The notes: a model not told the origin generated them from the letters alone. Shown: positions 8,455 to 17,254, numbered from the stretch's first letter. The stretch: DNA of 64,000 nt from Allosaccharopolyspora coralli (GCF_009664835.1 NZ_CP045929.1:1426001-1490000), one strand, 5' to 3'. Numbers and translations: made by a program.

Positions 8455-8455
8455 G

Positions 8456-8580
8456 AACTCCTTGCGGAAGGTTGTGCTCGGTGGGTCGGGTGGCGGAGAG
8501 GCAGCGGCTTCGCCGCTGACATGACGTGACGACAGCTCCATCCGCAAGGACGCGGGAACCCAGTCGGCCCGGTGTGCCTC
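8456..8580 (+). repeat. Intergenic palindromic repeat family S, copy 1
   Basis: The 200-base gap before the permease holds a structured repeat. An outer stem TCCTTGCGGA/TCCGCAAGGA encloses GGGTCGGGTGGCGGAG and the hairpin CAGCGGCTTCGCCGCTG, and is followed by GGGAACCC. The stretch from CAGCGGC to GCAAGGAC matches, on the opposite strand, the gap at 58520 to 58640, with only a few differences. The GGTTG...GGGTCGGGTGGCGGA part matches 14145 to 14200. It is probably a genome-wide dispersed element; the role is unknown. Confidence 0.6.
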
Positions 8581-8622
8581 TCCGCAGCGCCACTCGGTGA
8601 GGGGACTCCTCGGCAAGTCGGC

Positions 8623-8641
8623 AACGGGAACCATTGTCGTT
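8623..8641 (+). promoter_or_regulatory. Candidate Zur-like operator before the permease
   Basis: An imperfect 19-base dyad, AACG-N2-AA-N3-TT-N2-CGTT, 16 bases upstream of the permease start. The nearby zur and smtB genes, and the known zinc regulation of such permeases in other bacteria, make it a plausible zinc-responsive site. It matches the published actinobacterial Zur box only loosely, so this is a weak call. Confidence 0.25.
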
Positions 8642-8657
8642 CTGGCAGGCTGCTTCC

Positions 8658-9668
8658 GTGACGATCACGGAGCCCGTTGCACGGCGAACGCCGCCCCGGC
8701 GTGGAGGTGTCGGTTCGCTGGAAGTGCTGTGCGTGCTGCTGCTCGTCGCTGTGCTCTTTCAGGACACCTGGGCTTCGCTACTGGACGCACCCGCCGTGCG
8801 CACTGCGGCGACGATCTTCGTCGCCGTCTGCGTGCAGGCACTGCCGTTCCTCGTGCTGGGCACGTTGGTCAGCGGCGCCATCGCCGCGTTCGTGCCGTCG
8901 CACGTGCTGCGACGCACGCTGCCCGCGAACCGTGGCGCGGCCGTTCCGGCCGCCGGTATCGCGGGGCTCGCGCTCCCCGGCTGCGAGTGCGCATCGGTTC
9001 CTGTGTCGCGGCGGCTGATGCAGCAGGGAGTGGCTCCCGCGGCGGCTCTGGCGTTCTTGCTCGCGGCTCCCGCGATCAACCCCATCGTGCTGGTGTCCAC
9101 TGCCGTCGCGTTCCCCGGCGAACCCGCCATGGTGTTCGCACGGTTCGCGGCGTCCCTGCTGACGGCGTGTGTGATGGGGTGGCTGTGGCTCACGTTCGGC
9201 AGCTCCGAGTGGATCGCCGAGCGTGCCCTGCGTCGAGTGGCGGCGCGTGAGCGGGAGTCGCGGTGGGCGACCTTCGCCGAGAGCGCTCGGCACGATCTCG
9301 TGGAGGCGAGCGGGTTCCTCGTGCTCGGGGCGTTGGCGTCAGCGGTTTTCGGTGTCGTCGTGCCCGCCGAGTGGATGCATTCCCTGGGAGGGCAGCTGGT
9401 CCTCGCGATCGTGGTCATGGCGTTGCTGGCGGTGGTCCTCGCGCTCTGCAGCGAGGCCGATGCCTTCGTCGCCGCCGCCATGCCCGGCCTGCCGCTGCTG
9501 CCGAAGCTCGTCTTCCTCGTCGTCGGACCGGCCGTGGACGTCAAGCTCATCGCGCTCCAAGCGGGCACCTTCGGCCGCGCGTTCGCCGCACGATTCGCCC
9601 CGGTGACCTTCCTGGTGGCGATCGCCTGTTCGGTCGGTGTCGGACTGCTCGTGCTCGGAGGCGCCTGA
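8658..9668 (+). CDS. YraQ/UPF0718-type permease
   Basis: A 336-residue polytopic membrane protein, started at GTG 8658. It belongs to the DUF318/UPF0718 permease group (Bacillus YcgR, E. coli YraQ). The signature PGCECASVPVSRRL near residue 110 carries the conserved Cys pair. The half-repeat LALCSEADAFVAAAM near residue 255 is the second conserved block. About eight to nine hydrophobic segments are visible. In Bacillus the homologue YcgR and its partner YcgQ (TIGR03943) are regulated by Zur. Here the TIGR03943 gene follows with a one-base overlap, and zur comes next. A zinc or metal-related role is therefore likely but not proven. Confidence 0.85.
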   Translation: MTITEPVARRTPPRRGGVGSLEVLCVLLLVAVLFQDTWASLLDAPAVRTAATIFVAVCVQALPFLVLGTLVSGAIAAFVPSHVLRRTLPANRGAAVPAAGIAGLALPGCECASVPVSRRLMQQGVAPAAALAFLLAAPAINPIVLVSTAVAFPGEPAMVFARFAASLLTACVMGWLWLTFGSSEWIAERALRRVAARERESRWATFAESARHDLVEASGFLVLGALASAVFGVVVPAEWMHSLGGQLVLAIVVMALLAVVLALCSEADAFVAAAMPGLPLLPKLVFLVVGPAVDVKLIALQAGTFGRAFAARFAPVTFLVAIACSVGVGLLVLGGA

Positions 9669-10402
9669 TGCGCCGGGAGACCCAGAACCTGCTGCTCCTG
9701 CTGCTGGGTGGCGCCGTGCTCAAGATCGCGCTCACCGGAACCTACGTGCGTTACGTGAAGCCGTCCCTGCTGCCGTGGCTGATCGCAGCGGCGGCGGTGA
9801 CCGTCGGGTTGGCGTTGTTCGCGATCTTCCGCGACATCCGTGCAGCTCAGCGTGGTGTCGCGGACACCGGTGACTGCCGGGAGCACGGCACGCGCAGCCC
9901 GTGGATGTTGCTGCTTCCCGTGTTCGCGATCTTCCTGGTCGCCCCGCCCGCGCTCGGCGCGGACGCGGTGACACGAGCCGGCGACGGGAGCCGGGTGCCG
10001 GACCGGCCGAGCTCGGCGGAGATGTTCCCCGAACTCCCGCCTGGGGACGCGCCGCTGCTCAGCGTCTCCGAGTTCGTGACTCGGGTCGTGTGGGACGACA
10101 GCGGCACTCTCGACGGCAGGCCGATCCGGTTGCGGGGATTCGTCGTGCACCCGGAGCAGGAGGGGCCGACGCAGCTCGCGCGACTCCGGGTGAATTGCTG
10201 TGCGGCCGACGCCGCCCCGATCCGGGTCGATCTCGCCGGAGCGGCGGCGAAACGGTCGAGCACGCTCGCAGCCGACACGTGGATCGAGGTCACCGGAACA
10301 CTGCGCACCGGCTCGGCGACCGAGGCCAACGGTCAGGTCCCGACCCTGGAGATCACCCAGCTACGGCGCATCGCACCGCCGCAGGATCCGTACGAGTACT
10401 GA
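9668..10402 (+). CDS. TIGR03943-family membrane protein (YcgQ-like)
   Basis: A 244-residue protein starting at ATG 9668 inside the permease stop codon (TGATG). Three hydrophobic segments occupy about residues 7 to 23, 32 to 50 and 78 to 95. A globular domain follows, with the family hallmark LRVNCCAADAAPIRVDL (paired Cys near 180) and DTWIEVTGTL. Such proteins are always paired with the YraQ-type permease. The extracytoplasmic domain resembles an OB-like fold and may bind the transported ligand or metal. With zur and smtB convergent just downstream, a part in zinc homeostasis is the best guess. Confidence 0.85.
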   Translation: MRRETQNLLLLLLGGAVLKIALTGTYVRYVKPSLLPWLIAAAAVTVGLALFAIFRDIRAAQRGVADTGDCREHGTRSPWMLLLPVFAIFLVAPPALGADAVTRAGDGSRVPDRPSSAEMFPELPPGDAPLLSVSEFVTRVVWDDSGTLDGRPIRLRGFVVHPEQEGPTQLARLRVNCCAADAAPIRVDLAGAAAKRSSTLAADTWIEVTGTLRTGSATEANGQVPTLEITQLRRIAPPQDPYEY

Positions 10403-10406
10403 CGGC

Positions 10407-10826
10407 TCAGCTCGTCGCGCAGGTCGGGCAGGTGCCGACGATCTCCACGGTGTGCCGCACGTCGGTGAACCCGTGTTCACCCGCGATGCTCTCGGCCCAG
10501 TTCTCCACGGGCGGGTCGTCGACCTCCACGGTGCGTCCGCAGTGCCTGCACAGCAGGTGGTGATGATGATGCGTGGAGCACAGCCGGTAGACGGCCTCGC
10601 CGGAATCGGTGCGCAGCACGTCGATCTCCCCGGCCTCCACCAGCGTCTGCAGCGTCCGGTAGACGGTCGTCAAGCCGATCCCTTCGCCGCGGTGTCGGAG
10701 CTGTTCGTGCAGCTCCTGCGCCGACCGGAAGTCGTCGACCTCGCTGAGCAACCGCGACACGGCGGCGCGTTGCTTGGTGCTGCGGAGGCCGGGAAACGAG
10801 GCCGCAGGGCGTTCGCCGGCGGTCAC
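10407..10826 (-). CDS. zur: Zinc uptake regulator Zur (Fur family)
   Basis: A 139-residue Fur-family repressor. The N-terminal winged helix reads STKQRAAVSRLL and GLTTVYRTLQTLVEAGEID. The metal-binding part has the His cluster STHHHHHLLCRHCG (about 84 to 97) and a second CPTC near the end, giving the two CxxC pairs of the structural zinc site. It is the second gene of a two-gene operon with the ArsR/SmtB gene (four-base overlap), as in the smtB-furB operon of M. tuberculosis, where SmtB controls expression of Zur. Zur represses zinc-uptake genes when zinc is plentiful. The choice of Zur over Fur rests on this context. Confidence 0.9.
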   Translation of the reverse strand: MTAGERPAASFPGLRSTKQRAAVSRLLSEVDDFRSAQELHEQLRHRGEGIGLTTVYRTLQTLVEAGEIDVLRTDSGEAVYRLCSTHHHHHLLCRHCGRTVEVDDPPVENWAESIAGEHGFTDVRHTVEIVGTCPTCATS

Positions 10827-11320
10827 ACGGTCTCCGTTCCGCGCGTGCCGTCCTGTTCGGAGGCCACGCGGAGACCGCCGTCGGCGGGCTGCGTGGTCTC
10901 CTCGGAGTGCAGCACCGCGTCCACGACGATGTGCGCGAGGTGCTCGTCGGCGAGGCGGTACACGACCTCGCGGCCGTGGCGCTCACCCTGGACCACGCCC
11001 GCGGACTTCAATACCCGCATGTGCTGGCTGATCAGCGGCTGCGTGACGCCCAACGCCTCGACGAGTTCGTGCACGCAGCAGGCGTCCGAGCGGAGCTGGA
11101 GCACGATCGCGATCCGCACCGGGGCGGCCAGTGCACGCAACAGCTCACCGGCGGCGACCAGGGTCTGCGGATCGCGCTGGGGCGCGGGAGCGGGCGCCGT
11201 CCGCCCCGGTGTATGCACGTGCGTCTCGGCGCTGTCGGGGTGCGGCCGGTCGTTCGGGGGCGTCTGCTCGGACAGCGCGCTCTCGTCCGTACTCGATCGG
11301 TCCGGGCTGACTGCGGGCAT
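10823..11320 (-). CDS. smtB: ArsR/SmtB-family zinc-responsive repressor
   Basis: A 165-residue protein, started at ATG 11320 after a GAGAGG site. The first 55 residues are hydrophilic and rich in Pro, Thr and His. The winged helix-turn-helix spans about 60 to 145: LRALAAPVRIAIVLQL, DACCVHELVEALGVTQPLISQHMRVLKSAGVV, GREVVYRLADEHLAHIV. The pair of cysteines in ACCVHEL sits where ArsR proteins carry their metal-binding ELCVCDL motif. The last helix has the HLAHIVVDAVLH metal site expected of SmtB/NmtR types. It is coupled to zur. By synteny with Rv2358 it should release DNA when zinc is high. Confidence 0.85.
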   Translation of the reverse strand: MPAVSPDRSSTDESALSEQTPPNDRPHPDSAETHVHTPGRTAPAPAPQRDPQTLVAAGELLRALAAPVRIAIVLQLRSDACCVHELVEALGVTQPLISQHMRVLKSAGVVQGERHGREVVYRLADEHLAHIVVDAVLHSEETTQPADGGLRVASEQDGTRGTETV

Positions 11321-11468
11321 GGGTTCCTCTCCGGCGTGGGTGAGCCGTGGGCGAGCCTTCGAGCCCCGCACGGGTGGTTCGCCGTCTCATTCTACGGGTG
11401 CCGTCCCTCGCTCCCGGTGGCTGCGAGTGCGGCGCGGCGGGAGTGGCTCGGAGTTCTACAGTGGCTGC

Positions 11469-11849
11469 GTGCTGCTGCTGTGCCGATTCGACGTGACCGA
11501 GGCCGAGGTCGACGAGTTCGTCGACTCCGCCGATCGCGCTCTCGCCCTGCTCACCGCTCGCGACGGGTGTCTCGGCGGGGAGCTGGCACGGGCGATCGAG
11601 GAACCGGCGACCTGGGTGCTCACAATCCGGTTCGAGTCCGTCGTCGCCTACCGGCGCGCGCTGTCCGGGTTCGAGGTCCGCGAGCACGTGATCCCGCTGC
11701 TCTCCCGCGCCCGCGTCGACGTGCAATCCGCGCACGAGACGGCGCTGACGGCCGAGGGCGGCGCGACGCACCGGCACACCAGTCTGCTCGCGAAAGACGC
11801 GGGCACCGTCCGCCTCGGCGAGGCCGCCGGACCCGCCGATCCGCGCTGA
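11469..11849 (+). CDS. Antibiotic-biosynthesis-monooxygenase-fold protein
   Basis: A 126-residue protein starting at GTG 11469. The first 95 residues fit a small ferredoxin-like alpha/beta fold of the ABM (antibiotic biosynthesis monooxygenase) superfamily: LLLCRFDVTEAEVDEFVDSADRAL, then CLGGELARAIEEPATWVLTIRFESV, YRRAL. The C-terminal 30 residues look disordered. No cofactor or catalytic residue can be named. It is divergent from smtB-zur and lies upstream of glyS; mycobacteria carry a similar small gene near this place. The specific role is unknown. Confidence 0.7.
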   Translation: MLLLCRFDVTEAEVDEFVDSADRALALLTARDGCLGGELARAIEEPATWVLTIRFESVVAYRRALSGFEVREHVIPLLSRARVDVQSAHETALTAEGGATHRHTSLLAKDAGTVRLGEAAGPADPR

Positions 11850-11940
11850 TCCGCGCGCGGCCTCCCCGTGCGTCGACGAGTTGGTGTCGCTGAGTACCCT
11901 GGGTTTTCGGTCGGCGCCCCGGTGACCAGCCCGGATCGCG

Positions 11941-13368
11941 GTGTCGGCCCGTCCTGACCCGACCAGCGTTCCCGGAGTGACCGTGCCCGCCGACAAGATC
12001 GACACGATCGTCAACCTCTGCAAGCGACGTGGCTTCGTCTACCCCTGCGGGGAGATCTACGGAGGTACCCGGTCGGCGTGGGACTACGGTCCGCTCGGTG
12101 TCGAATTCAAGGACAACCTCAAACGCCAGTGGTGGAAGTCCGTGGTGCAGGGCCGCGAGGACGTGGTGGGCCTCGATTCGTCGGTGATCCTGCCGACCCA
12201 GGTCTGGCAGGCCTCCGGCCACCTCCAGGAGTTCGTCGACCCGTTGGTGGAGTGCACGAACTGCCACAACCGGTTCCGCGCCGACCACCTCGTGGAGGAG
12301 TTCGTCGAGCGCACCGGCAAGGACGTCGCCGAGGACGACACGTCCCAGGTGCCGTGCCCGAACTGCGGCGTGCGCGGCCAGTTCACCGAGCCGCGCCTGT
12401 TCAACGGGTTGCTCAAGACCTATCTCGGCCCGATCGAGTCGGACGAGGGCCTGCACTACCTGCGGCCGGAGACCGCGCAGGGCATCTTCACCAACTTCCT
12501 CAACGTGATGACCACGGCGCGCACCAAGCCGCCGTTCGGGATCGGCCAGATCGGCAAGTCGTTCCGCAACGAGATCACGCCAGGCAACTTCATCTTCCGC
12601 ACCCGCGAGTTCGAGCAGATGGAGATGGAGTTCTTCGTCCAGCCCGGCGACGACGAGAACTGGCACCAGTACTGGATCGACGAGCGGACCCGCTGGTACA
12701 CCGACCTCGGCATCGCCCCGGACAACCTGCGCCACTACGAGCACCCGCAGGACAAGCTCTCGCACTACTCCAAACGCACCGTGGACATCGAGTACAAGTT
12801 CGGTTTCGCAGGCGGCGAATGGGGGGAACTCGAGGGCGTCGCCAATCGCACCGACTTCGACCTCTCCACCCACTCCGAGCACTCGGGCGTGGACCTGTCG
12901 TACTTCGACCAGGCCAGCGGCACCCGCTACCGTCCGTACGTCATCGAGCCCGCGGCCGGTGTAGGCAGGCCGATGATGGCGTTCCTCGTCGACGCGTACC
13001 ACGAGGAGGAGGCGCCGAACGCCAAGGGCGGCGTCGACAAGCGGGTCGTGCTCAAGCTGGACCGCAGGCTCGCGCCGATCAAGGTCGCGGTGCTGCCGCT
13101 GTCCCGCAACGCCGACCTCTCGCCGAAGGCCAAGGACGTCGCGGCGATGCTGCGCAAGAACTGGAACATCGACTTCGACGACGCCGGCGCGATCGGGCGC
13201 CGGTACCGGCGGCACGACGAGATCGGCACGCCGTTCTGCGTGACCGTCGACTTCGACAGTCTCAACGACCACGCGGTCACGGTCCGCGAACGCGACACCA
13301 TGACCCAGGAGCGGGTCGCGATCGACAAACTCGAGGACTACCTGGCCACCCGCCTGCTCGGCTGCTGA
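11941..13368 (+). CDS. glyS: Glycyl-tRNA synthetase
   Basis: A class II aminoacyl-tRNA synthetase of the alpha2 type that charges tRNA-Gly. The 475-residue protein starts at GTG 11941 and reads [22 protein letters not shown] at the N-terminus. An insertion with CTNCHNRF and CPNCG could bind zinc. Motif 2 is seen as [28 protein letters not shown] near 200 to 225. Motif 3 lies around [20 protein letters not shown]. The anticodon-binding domain follows from about 365, with [11 protein letters not shown]. Length and motifs are normal. smtB-zur upstream and dgt-dnaG downstream is the mycobacterial order. Confidence 0.97.
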   Translation: MSARPDPTSVPGVTVPADKIDTIVNLCKRRGFVYPCGEIYGGTRSAWDYGPLGVEFKDNLKRQWWKSVVQGREDVVGLDSSVILPTQVWQASGHLQEFVDPLVECTNCHNRFRADHLVEEFVERTGKDVAEDDTSQVPCPNCGVRGQFTEPRLFNGLLKTYLGPIESDEGLHYLRPETAQGIFTNFLNVMTTARTKPPFGIGQIGKSFRNEITPGNFIFRTREFEQMEMEFFVQPGDDENWHQYWIDERTRWYTDLGIAPDNLRHYEHPQDKLSHYSKRTVDIEYKFGFAGGEWGELEGVANRTDFDLSTHSEHSGVDLSYFDQASGTRYRPYVIEPAAGVGRPMMAFLVDAYHEEEAPNAKGGVDKRVVLKLDRRLAPIKVAVLPLSRNADLSPKAKDVAAMLRKNWNIDFDDAGAIGRRYRRHDEIGTPFCVTVDFDSLNDHAVTVRERDTMTQERVAIDKLEDYLATRLLGC

Positions 13369-13474
13369 TGCGGCACCGTCCTGCCGGGGCCCCGAGCAGG
13401 TGAAAGGGGTGCCGCGAGGCTCCGATCGGGGGTCTCGACAGGGGCGCCCGCCGGCGTTCTGGAATCATGGGCGT

Positions 13475-14134
13475 GTGGCTCGATACCGTTCCGCTGAGCA
13501 ACTGACCGCCCGGCCGGGGCGGTCAGTTCGCCGCGCTGTGTTCGGGGCCCTGCTCGTGCTGCTGCTCGTCGTCGGCGGCACCGGATTCCGGGTCTGGCAG
13601 GTCGCGCGCGCCGACGAACGTCGTCCTGTCGACATCGGCGTCGTCCTCGGCGCGGCGCAGTATCACGGTGAGCCCTCGGAGGTGCTCGAGGCGCGGCTGG
13701 ACCACGCTCTGGAGCTGTACCAGGACGGGCTCGTCGACCACGTCGTCACCGTCGGCGGCCGACAGCAGGGCGACGAGTACACCGAGGCACAGGCGGGGAA
13801 GAAGTGGCTGGTCGAGCACGGCGTTCCGGAGGGCAACGTCGTCCCGGTCGACGTCGGCAGCGACACGATCGGCAGCGTCCGGGCGGTGGATCGCTTGGCC
13901 GACCGGCGCGGTTGGGAGACCGCGTTGATCGTCAGTGATCCGTGGCACTCGCTACGGGCGAGGACGATGGCCAACGACGTCGGCTTGACGACGTGGGCGT
14001 CGCCGACCCGTTCGGGGCCGATGGTGCAGACCCGCGAGATCCAGTTCAATTACGTCCTTCGCGAGACCGCGGGATTGCTGTTCTACCGGCTGACTCACGC
14101 GCCCGCCGAGGTCAGCGGCTTCGGACTCGGCTGA
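13475..14134 (+). CDS. YdcF/DUF218-family membrane-anchored protein
   Basis: A 219-residue protein if GTG 13475 is the start; the frame stays open for 75 bases upstream. A single membrane helix at about residues 20 to 42 anchors it with the globular part outside. The DUF218 core is clear: PVDIGVVLGAAQYHGEPSEVLEARLDHALELYQDG, VVTVGG, the acidic EGNVVPVDVGSDTIGSVRAV and LIVSDPWHSLRARTMA. DUF218 proteins bind nucleotides or SAM-like ligands and include SanA and YdcF, linked to envelope integrity. The function here is unknown. The family call is firm. Confidence 0.85.
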   Translation: MARYRSAEQLTARPGRSVRRAVFGALLVLLLVVGGTGFRVWQVARADERRPVDIGVVLGAAQYHGEPSEVLEARLDHALELYQDGLVDHVVTVGGRQQGDEYTEAQAGKKWLVEHGVPEGNVVPVDVGSDTIGSVRAVDRLADRRGWETALIVSDPWHSLRARTMANDVGLTTWASPTRSGPMVQTREIQFNYVLRETAGLLFYRLTHAPAEVSGFGLG

Positions 14135-14144
14135 GCTACGAGAG

Positions 14145-14345
14145 TGCGTGGGGTTGCGTTGATGGGTCGGGTGGCGGAACCTCAGCGCCCTCCTCGCTGC
14201 GGGATCGATTTCTTGAGTAGCGACCTACGCGGCGAACTCGCCCTCCTCGCGAGGAGGGCGCTGAGAACCCGCGGGTGGTCCGGCTGCGTACATGGTGCAA
14301 GGACGGTCGGCAGCGCCCGAGAGGGCAGCTGACCCGCGCGCTCCG
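14145..14345 (+). repeat. Intergenic palindromic repeat family S, copy 2
   Basis: The 250-base gap between the YdcF-like gene and dgt carries GGGTTGCGTTGATGGGTCGG, then GTGGCGGAACCTCAGCGCC. A long stem GCCCTCCTCG/CGAGGAGGGC-like follows, then CTGAGAACCCGCGGGTGGTC and CGGCTGCGTAC. The first part matches copy 1 (8456 to 8580). GGCGGAACCTCAGCGCC and the GGTCCGG part match copy 3 (58520 to 58640, minus strand). The middle here has extra sequence (14205 to 14260), possibly an insertion. Confidence 0.55.
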
Positions 14346-14386
14346 GCGGACGCGAGTTGTCGTCGGTGGACCGTAGGCTTGCGGCG

Positions 14387-15673
14387 ATGACCACCGACGA
14401 TCACGGGTTGCCGGGATACCGCGACGAGGACACCGCACGGCTGCTGCCCGAGCAGCCGAAGGGCGCCGCTTTGCCTGGTGCCGAGTCCTCGGCGAGATCG
14501 CCGTTCGCGCGGGACAGAGCGCGCGTGCTGCATTCGGCGGCACTGCGCAGGCTCGCCGGGAAGACACAGGTCATGGGCCCGGGCGAGGGTGACGTGCCGC
14601 GCACGCGGCTCACGCATTCGCTGGAGGTCGCCCAGATCGGGCGCGGGATCGCCGAGAACGTGGGTGCGGATCCGGATGCGGTGGACATGGCGGGACTCGC
14701 ACACGACATCGGTCATCCGCCGTTCGGGCACAACGGGGAGCGCGCGCTCAACGACCTCGCGGGTGAATGCGGCGGGTTCGAGGGCAACGCGCAGACGTTG
14801 CGCATCCTGACGCGGCTGGAGCCGAAGCTCGTCGATGGCGACGGCGCGGCGCACGGGTTGAACCTCACCCGTGCGTGCTTGGACGCGACGACGAAGTACC
14901 CGTGGCCGAAGGAGCCGGGGGTCGCCAAGTTCGGCGCCTACGAGGACGACCTCGGTGTGTTCGAGTGGATGCGTCGTGGCGCGCCACCGGGCAGGCGCTG
15001 CCTCGAGGCACAGATCATGGACTGGGCCGACGACGTCGCGTATTCGGTGCACGACGTGGAGGACGGGGTGCTCTCGGGCCGGATCTCGCTGCGTTCGCTG
15101 GCCGGCCGGGAGGAACGCGCGGAGATCGTGCGGATGGCGGCGAAGCACTTCTGGCACGGCGCCGACGACGCGACGAGCTTGTTGGAGGAAGCCACCGCCC
15201 GGTTGGTGCGGTTGCCGGCGCTGGCGGTCGTGACGGACTTCGACGGGTCGCTGGCCGCCCAGGTCGCTTTGAAGAACATGACCAGCGAGTTGGTGGGTCG
15301 GTTCGCCTCGGCGGCGGTCTCGGAAACCAGGTCGGTCCACGGCGCCGGGCCGTTGACCCGGTACGCCGCGGATCTGGTCGTGCCGGAGCAGGTCGCGGCG
15401 GAGGTGGCGGTGCTCAAGGCGGTGGCGGTGCGGTACGTGCTCAGCGACCCGGAGCGGTTGCGGATGCAGGAGCGACAGCGGGTGCTCGTGGCGGAGCTGG
15501 TCGAGGCGGTCCTTGACGGTGCTCCCGAGTCGCTGGATCCGGTGTTCCTGCTCGCGTGGGGGCGCGGGGGATCCGACGCGGAGCGATTGCGCGTCGTGGT
15601 GGATCAGATCGCATCGCTGACCGACGCACAGGCCGTCGCTTGGCACCGACACAAAGTAACCATGCGTACCTGA
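14387..15673 (+). CDS. dgt: Deoxyguanosinetriphosphate triphosphohydrolase-like protein
   Basis: An HD-domain phosphohydrolase that cleaves dNTPs to nucleoside and triphosphate. ATG 14387 gives 428 residues, the usual length of the actinobacterial Dgt type 2. The HD residues are visible: RTRLTHSLEVAQIGRGIAENVG, then GLAHDIGHPPFGHNGERALNDL, and later DWADDVAYSVHDVEDGV with the distal Asp. The order dgt before dnaG is also that of mycobacteria, although here a serpin and a sigma-factor locus are inserted between them. The assignment to the Dgt family is firm and substrate preference among dNTPs is not known. Confidence 0.93.
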   Translation: MTTDDHGLPGYRDEDTARLLPEQPKGAALPGAESSARSPFARDRARVLHSAALRRLAGKTQVMGPGEGDVPRTRLTHSLEVAQIGRGIAENVGADPDAVDMAGLAHDIGHPPFGHNGERALNDLAGECGGFEGNAQTLRILTRLEPKLVDGDGAAHGLNLTRACLDATTKYPWPKEPGVAKFGAYEDDLGVFEWMRRGAPPGRRCLEAQIMDWADDVAYSVHDVEDGVLSGRISLRSLAGREERAEIVRMAAKHFWHGADDATSLLEEATARLVRLPALAVVTDFDGSLAAQVALKNMTSELVGRFASAAVSETRSVHGAGPLTRYAADLVVPEQVAAEVAVLKAVAVRYVLSDPERLRMQERQRVLVAELVEAVLDGAPESLDPVFLLAWGRGGSDAERLRVVVDQIASLTDAQAVAWHRHKVTMRT

Positions 15674-15832
15674 ACCGAGTGAGTGTGACCTGTTCGGGGG
15701 TCAAAATCACCAGTGGATCAGGCACAATGTTTACTCAGAGTGCAGCCCGGGCTGGAACCCCGACCGGCGCGGGCCCACTCCGCGACAAGCGGCCGAACCC
15801 CCGACGACCCCGTGCCGCGTTGGAGACCCCCG

Positions 15833-16018
15833 ATGCCGAACAGGCACTACATCCAGAAACTCGTCGCCAGTGGCGAGCCCTACGTGAACACCGACAACCT
15901 CGCGGACTGGGTGAACGACCTGCGCTGGCGCGACCCCGAAGCGCAGCGCGCCGCCGAGTACATCGCCCAGGAGCTGCGGCTCATGGGTCTTTCGGACGTC
16001 GAGGAATCGCTGCGCTGA
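15833..16018 (+). CDS. Small hypothetical protein
   Basis: A 61-residue acidic protein, ATG 15833, with a GGAG site six bases upstream. It reads MPNRHYIQKLVASGEPYVN and later WVNDLRWRDPEAQRAAEYIAQ, a likely helical, soluble protein. I do not recognise a family. It lies 90 bases upstream of the serpin on the same strand, and the two may share a transcript. The 160 bases before it contain no other gene. They hold an AT-richer stretch with GGTCAAAATCACC and CACAATG that could be a promoter. Coding-like third-position GC supports a real gene. Confidence 0.6.
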   Translation: MPNRHYIQKLVASGEPYVNTDNLADWVNDLRWRDPEAQRAAEYIAQELRLMGLSDVEESLR

Positions 16019-16107
16019 TCGTCTTCGCGCCACCGGGCTGGCAGACTCGGTACCGGGCCTGGATCCTCCGGGCGACCGAGAGCGAGAACTCCACCGGGAG
16101 CGCGACC

Positions 16108-17211
16108 GTGAGCGAACACCTGCACTTCAGCCTGTCCCTGCATCACGCTCTGGCGCCTGCGGGCGACCGTGGCTTCTGCTGGTCGCCGTACTCCGTGGCG
16201 AGCGCGCTCGGTCTCGCGGCGGCCGCTGCCGGTGGTGACACCCGGCGTGAGCTCGCCGCCGCACTGCGACTCCGCGAGGACGACGACCTCGCGGGCCTGC
16301 TCGAGACCCTCGACGGCGCCGCGAGGCTCGGTCACTCCGAGCGGGACGACGGGCCCGAGCTGGCAGTGGCGAACACCCTGTGGACGCACGAGGACCTGCC
16401 TGTCGAGGAGTCGTACCTGAAGACGCTCGCCGACTGGCCGGGCAACGTCGTGCGGCACGCACCGTTCCGAGCCGACCCGGACCGCGCTCGCCGGACGATC
16501 AACGCCGACGTCGCCGAGACGACTCGCCACCTGATCCCGGAGCTGCTGCCCGAGGGCACCGTCGATGCCGAGACGGTGGCGGCCCTGGTCAACGCCCTGT
16601 ACCTCAAGGTCTCGTGGGCCGAGGCGTTCACCGAGGACAACACCGGTCCGCAACCGTTCGACTCCCCGAGCGGCCGTCGTGAGGTGCCGACGATGCGCGC
16701 CGAGCGGCGCAGCGGCTACGCGCACCAGGACGGTTGGCAGATCGCGACGGTGCCGGCCGCCGGCGGTGTCGAGGCCGTCGTCCTGCTGCCCGACGACGAC
16801 CTGACCACCGCCGAACCGCAGCTCACGCCGCGGCGACTCGAACAGCTCCTCGCGGCACGGTCGCCGCGCAAGCTGGACCTGTGGCTGCCGAAGTTCGAGG
16901 CGACGGGCGAAGCCGAACTCGAACGGTCGCTGAGCACCCTGGGTGTCGAGCGGATGTTCACCCCGGCCGCGGACTTCACCCCGTTGACCAGTGAGCCGTT
17001 GAAGGTGTCGTCGGTGATGCACCAGTCGGTGCTGCGCATCGACGAAGCCGGTCTCGAGGGTGCCGCGGCCACCGCGGTGATGATGCGGCTGACCTCGGTC
17101 GACACGACCGAGCCGCGCACGGTCCGGATCGACCGGCCGTTCCTGTTCCTGGTGCGCCACCGCGACACCGGGGCGCTGTACTTCGTGGCGCGGGTCGTCG
17201 ACCCGAGCTGA
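16108..17211 (+). CDS. Serpin-family protein
   Basis: A 367-residue protein from GTG 16108, matching the serpin fold along its whole length. Recognisable parts are FCWSPYSVASALGLAAAAAGGDT at the N-terminus, VALVNALYLKVSWAEAF near the middle, LDLWLPKFE, and the C-terminal RIDRPFLFLVRHRDTGALYFVARVVDP. The reactive-centre hinge reads DEAGLEGAAATAV, small residues as in inhibitory serpins. The reactive bond lies within MMRLTSVDTTEP. There is no signal peptide, so it probably acts inside the cell on a serine or cysteine protease. Serpins are uncommon in actinobacteria. The target is unknown. Confidence 0.9.
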   Translation: MSEHLHFSLSLHHALAPAGDRGFCWSPYSVASALGLAAAAAGGDTRRELAAALRLREDDDLAGLLETLDGAARLGHSERDDGPELAVANTLWTHEDLPVEESYLKTLADWPGNVVRHAPFRADPDRARRTINADVAETTRHLIPELLPEGTVDAETVAALVNALYLKVSWAEAFTEDNTGPQPFDSPSGRREVPTMRAERRSGYAHQDGWQIATVPAAGGVEAVVLLPDDDLTTAEPQLTPRRLEQLLAARSPRKLDLWLPKFEATGEAELERSLSTLGVERMFTPAADFTPLTSEPLKVSSVMHQSVLRIDEAGLEGAAATAVMMRLTSVDTTEPRTVRIDRPFLFLVRHRDTGALYFVARVVDPS

Positions 17212-17227
17212 AGTCCGCTCGTGCCGC

Positions 17228-17254
17228 TGTCACATTCGGCCGGGCCGGCCCGTC
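17228..17254 (+). promoter_or_regulatory. ECF41-type promoter
   Basis: TGTCACA (17228 to 17234), a spacer of exactly 16 bases, then CGTC (17251 to 17254). This is the promoter pattern reported for group ECF41 sigma factors. It lies 50 bases before the start of the carboxymuconolactone-decarboxylase-like gene, the class of gene typically controlled by ECF41 factors. The sigma factor itself is encoded just downstream at 18063 to 19019. Confidence 0.75.
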
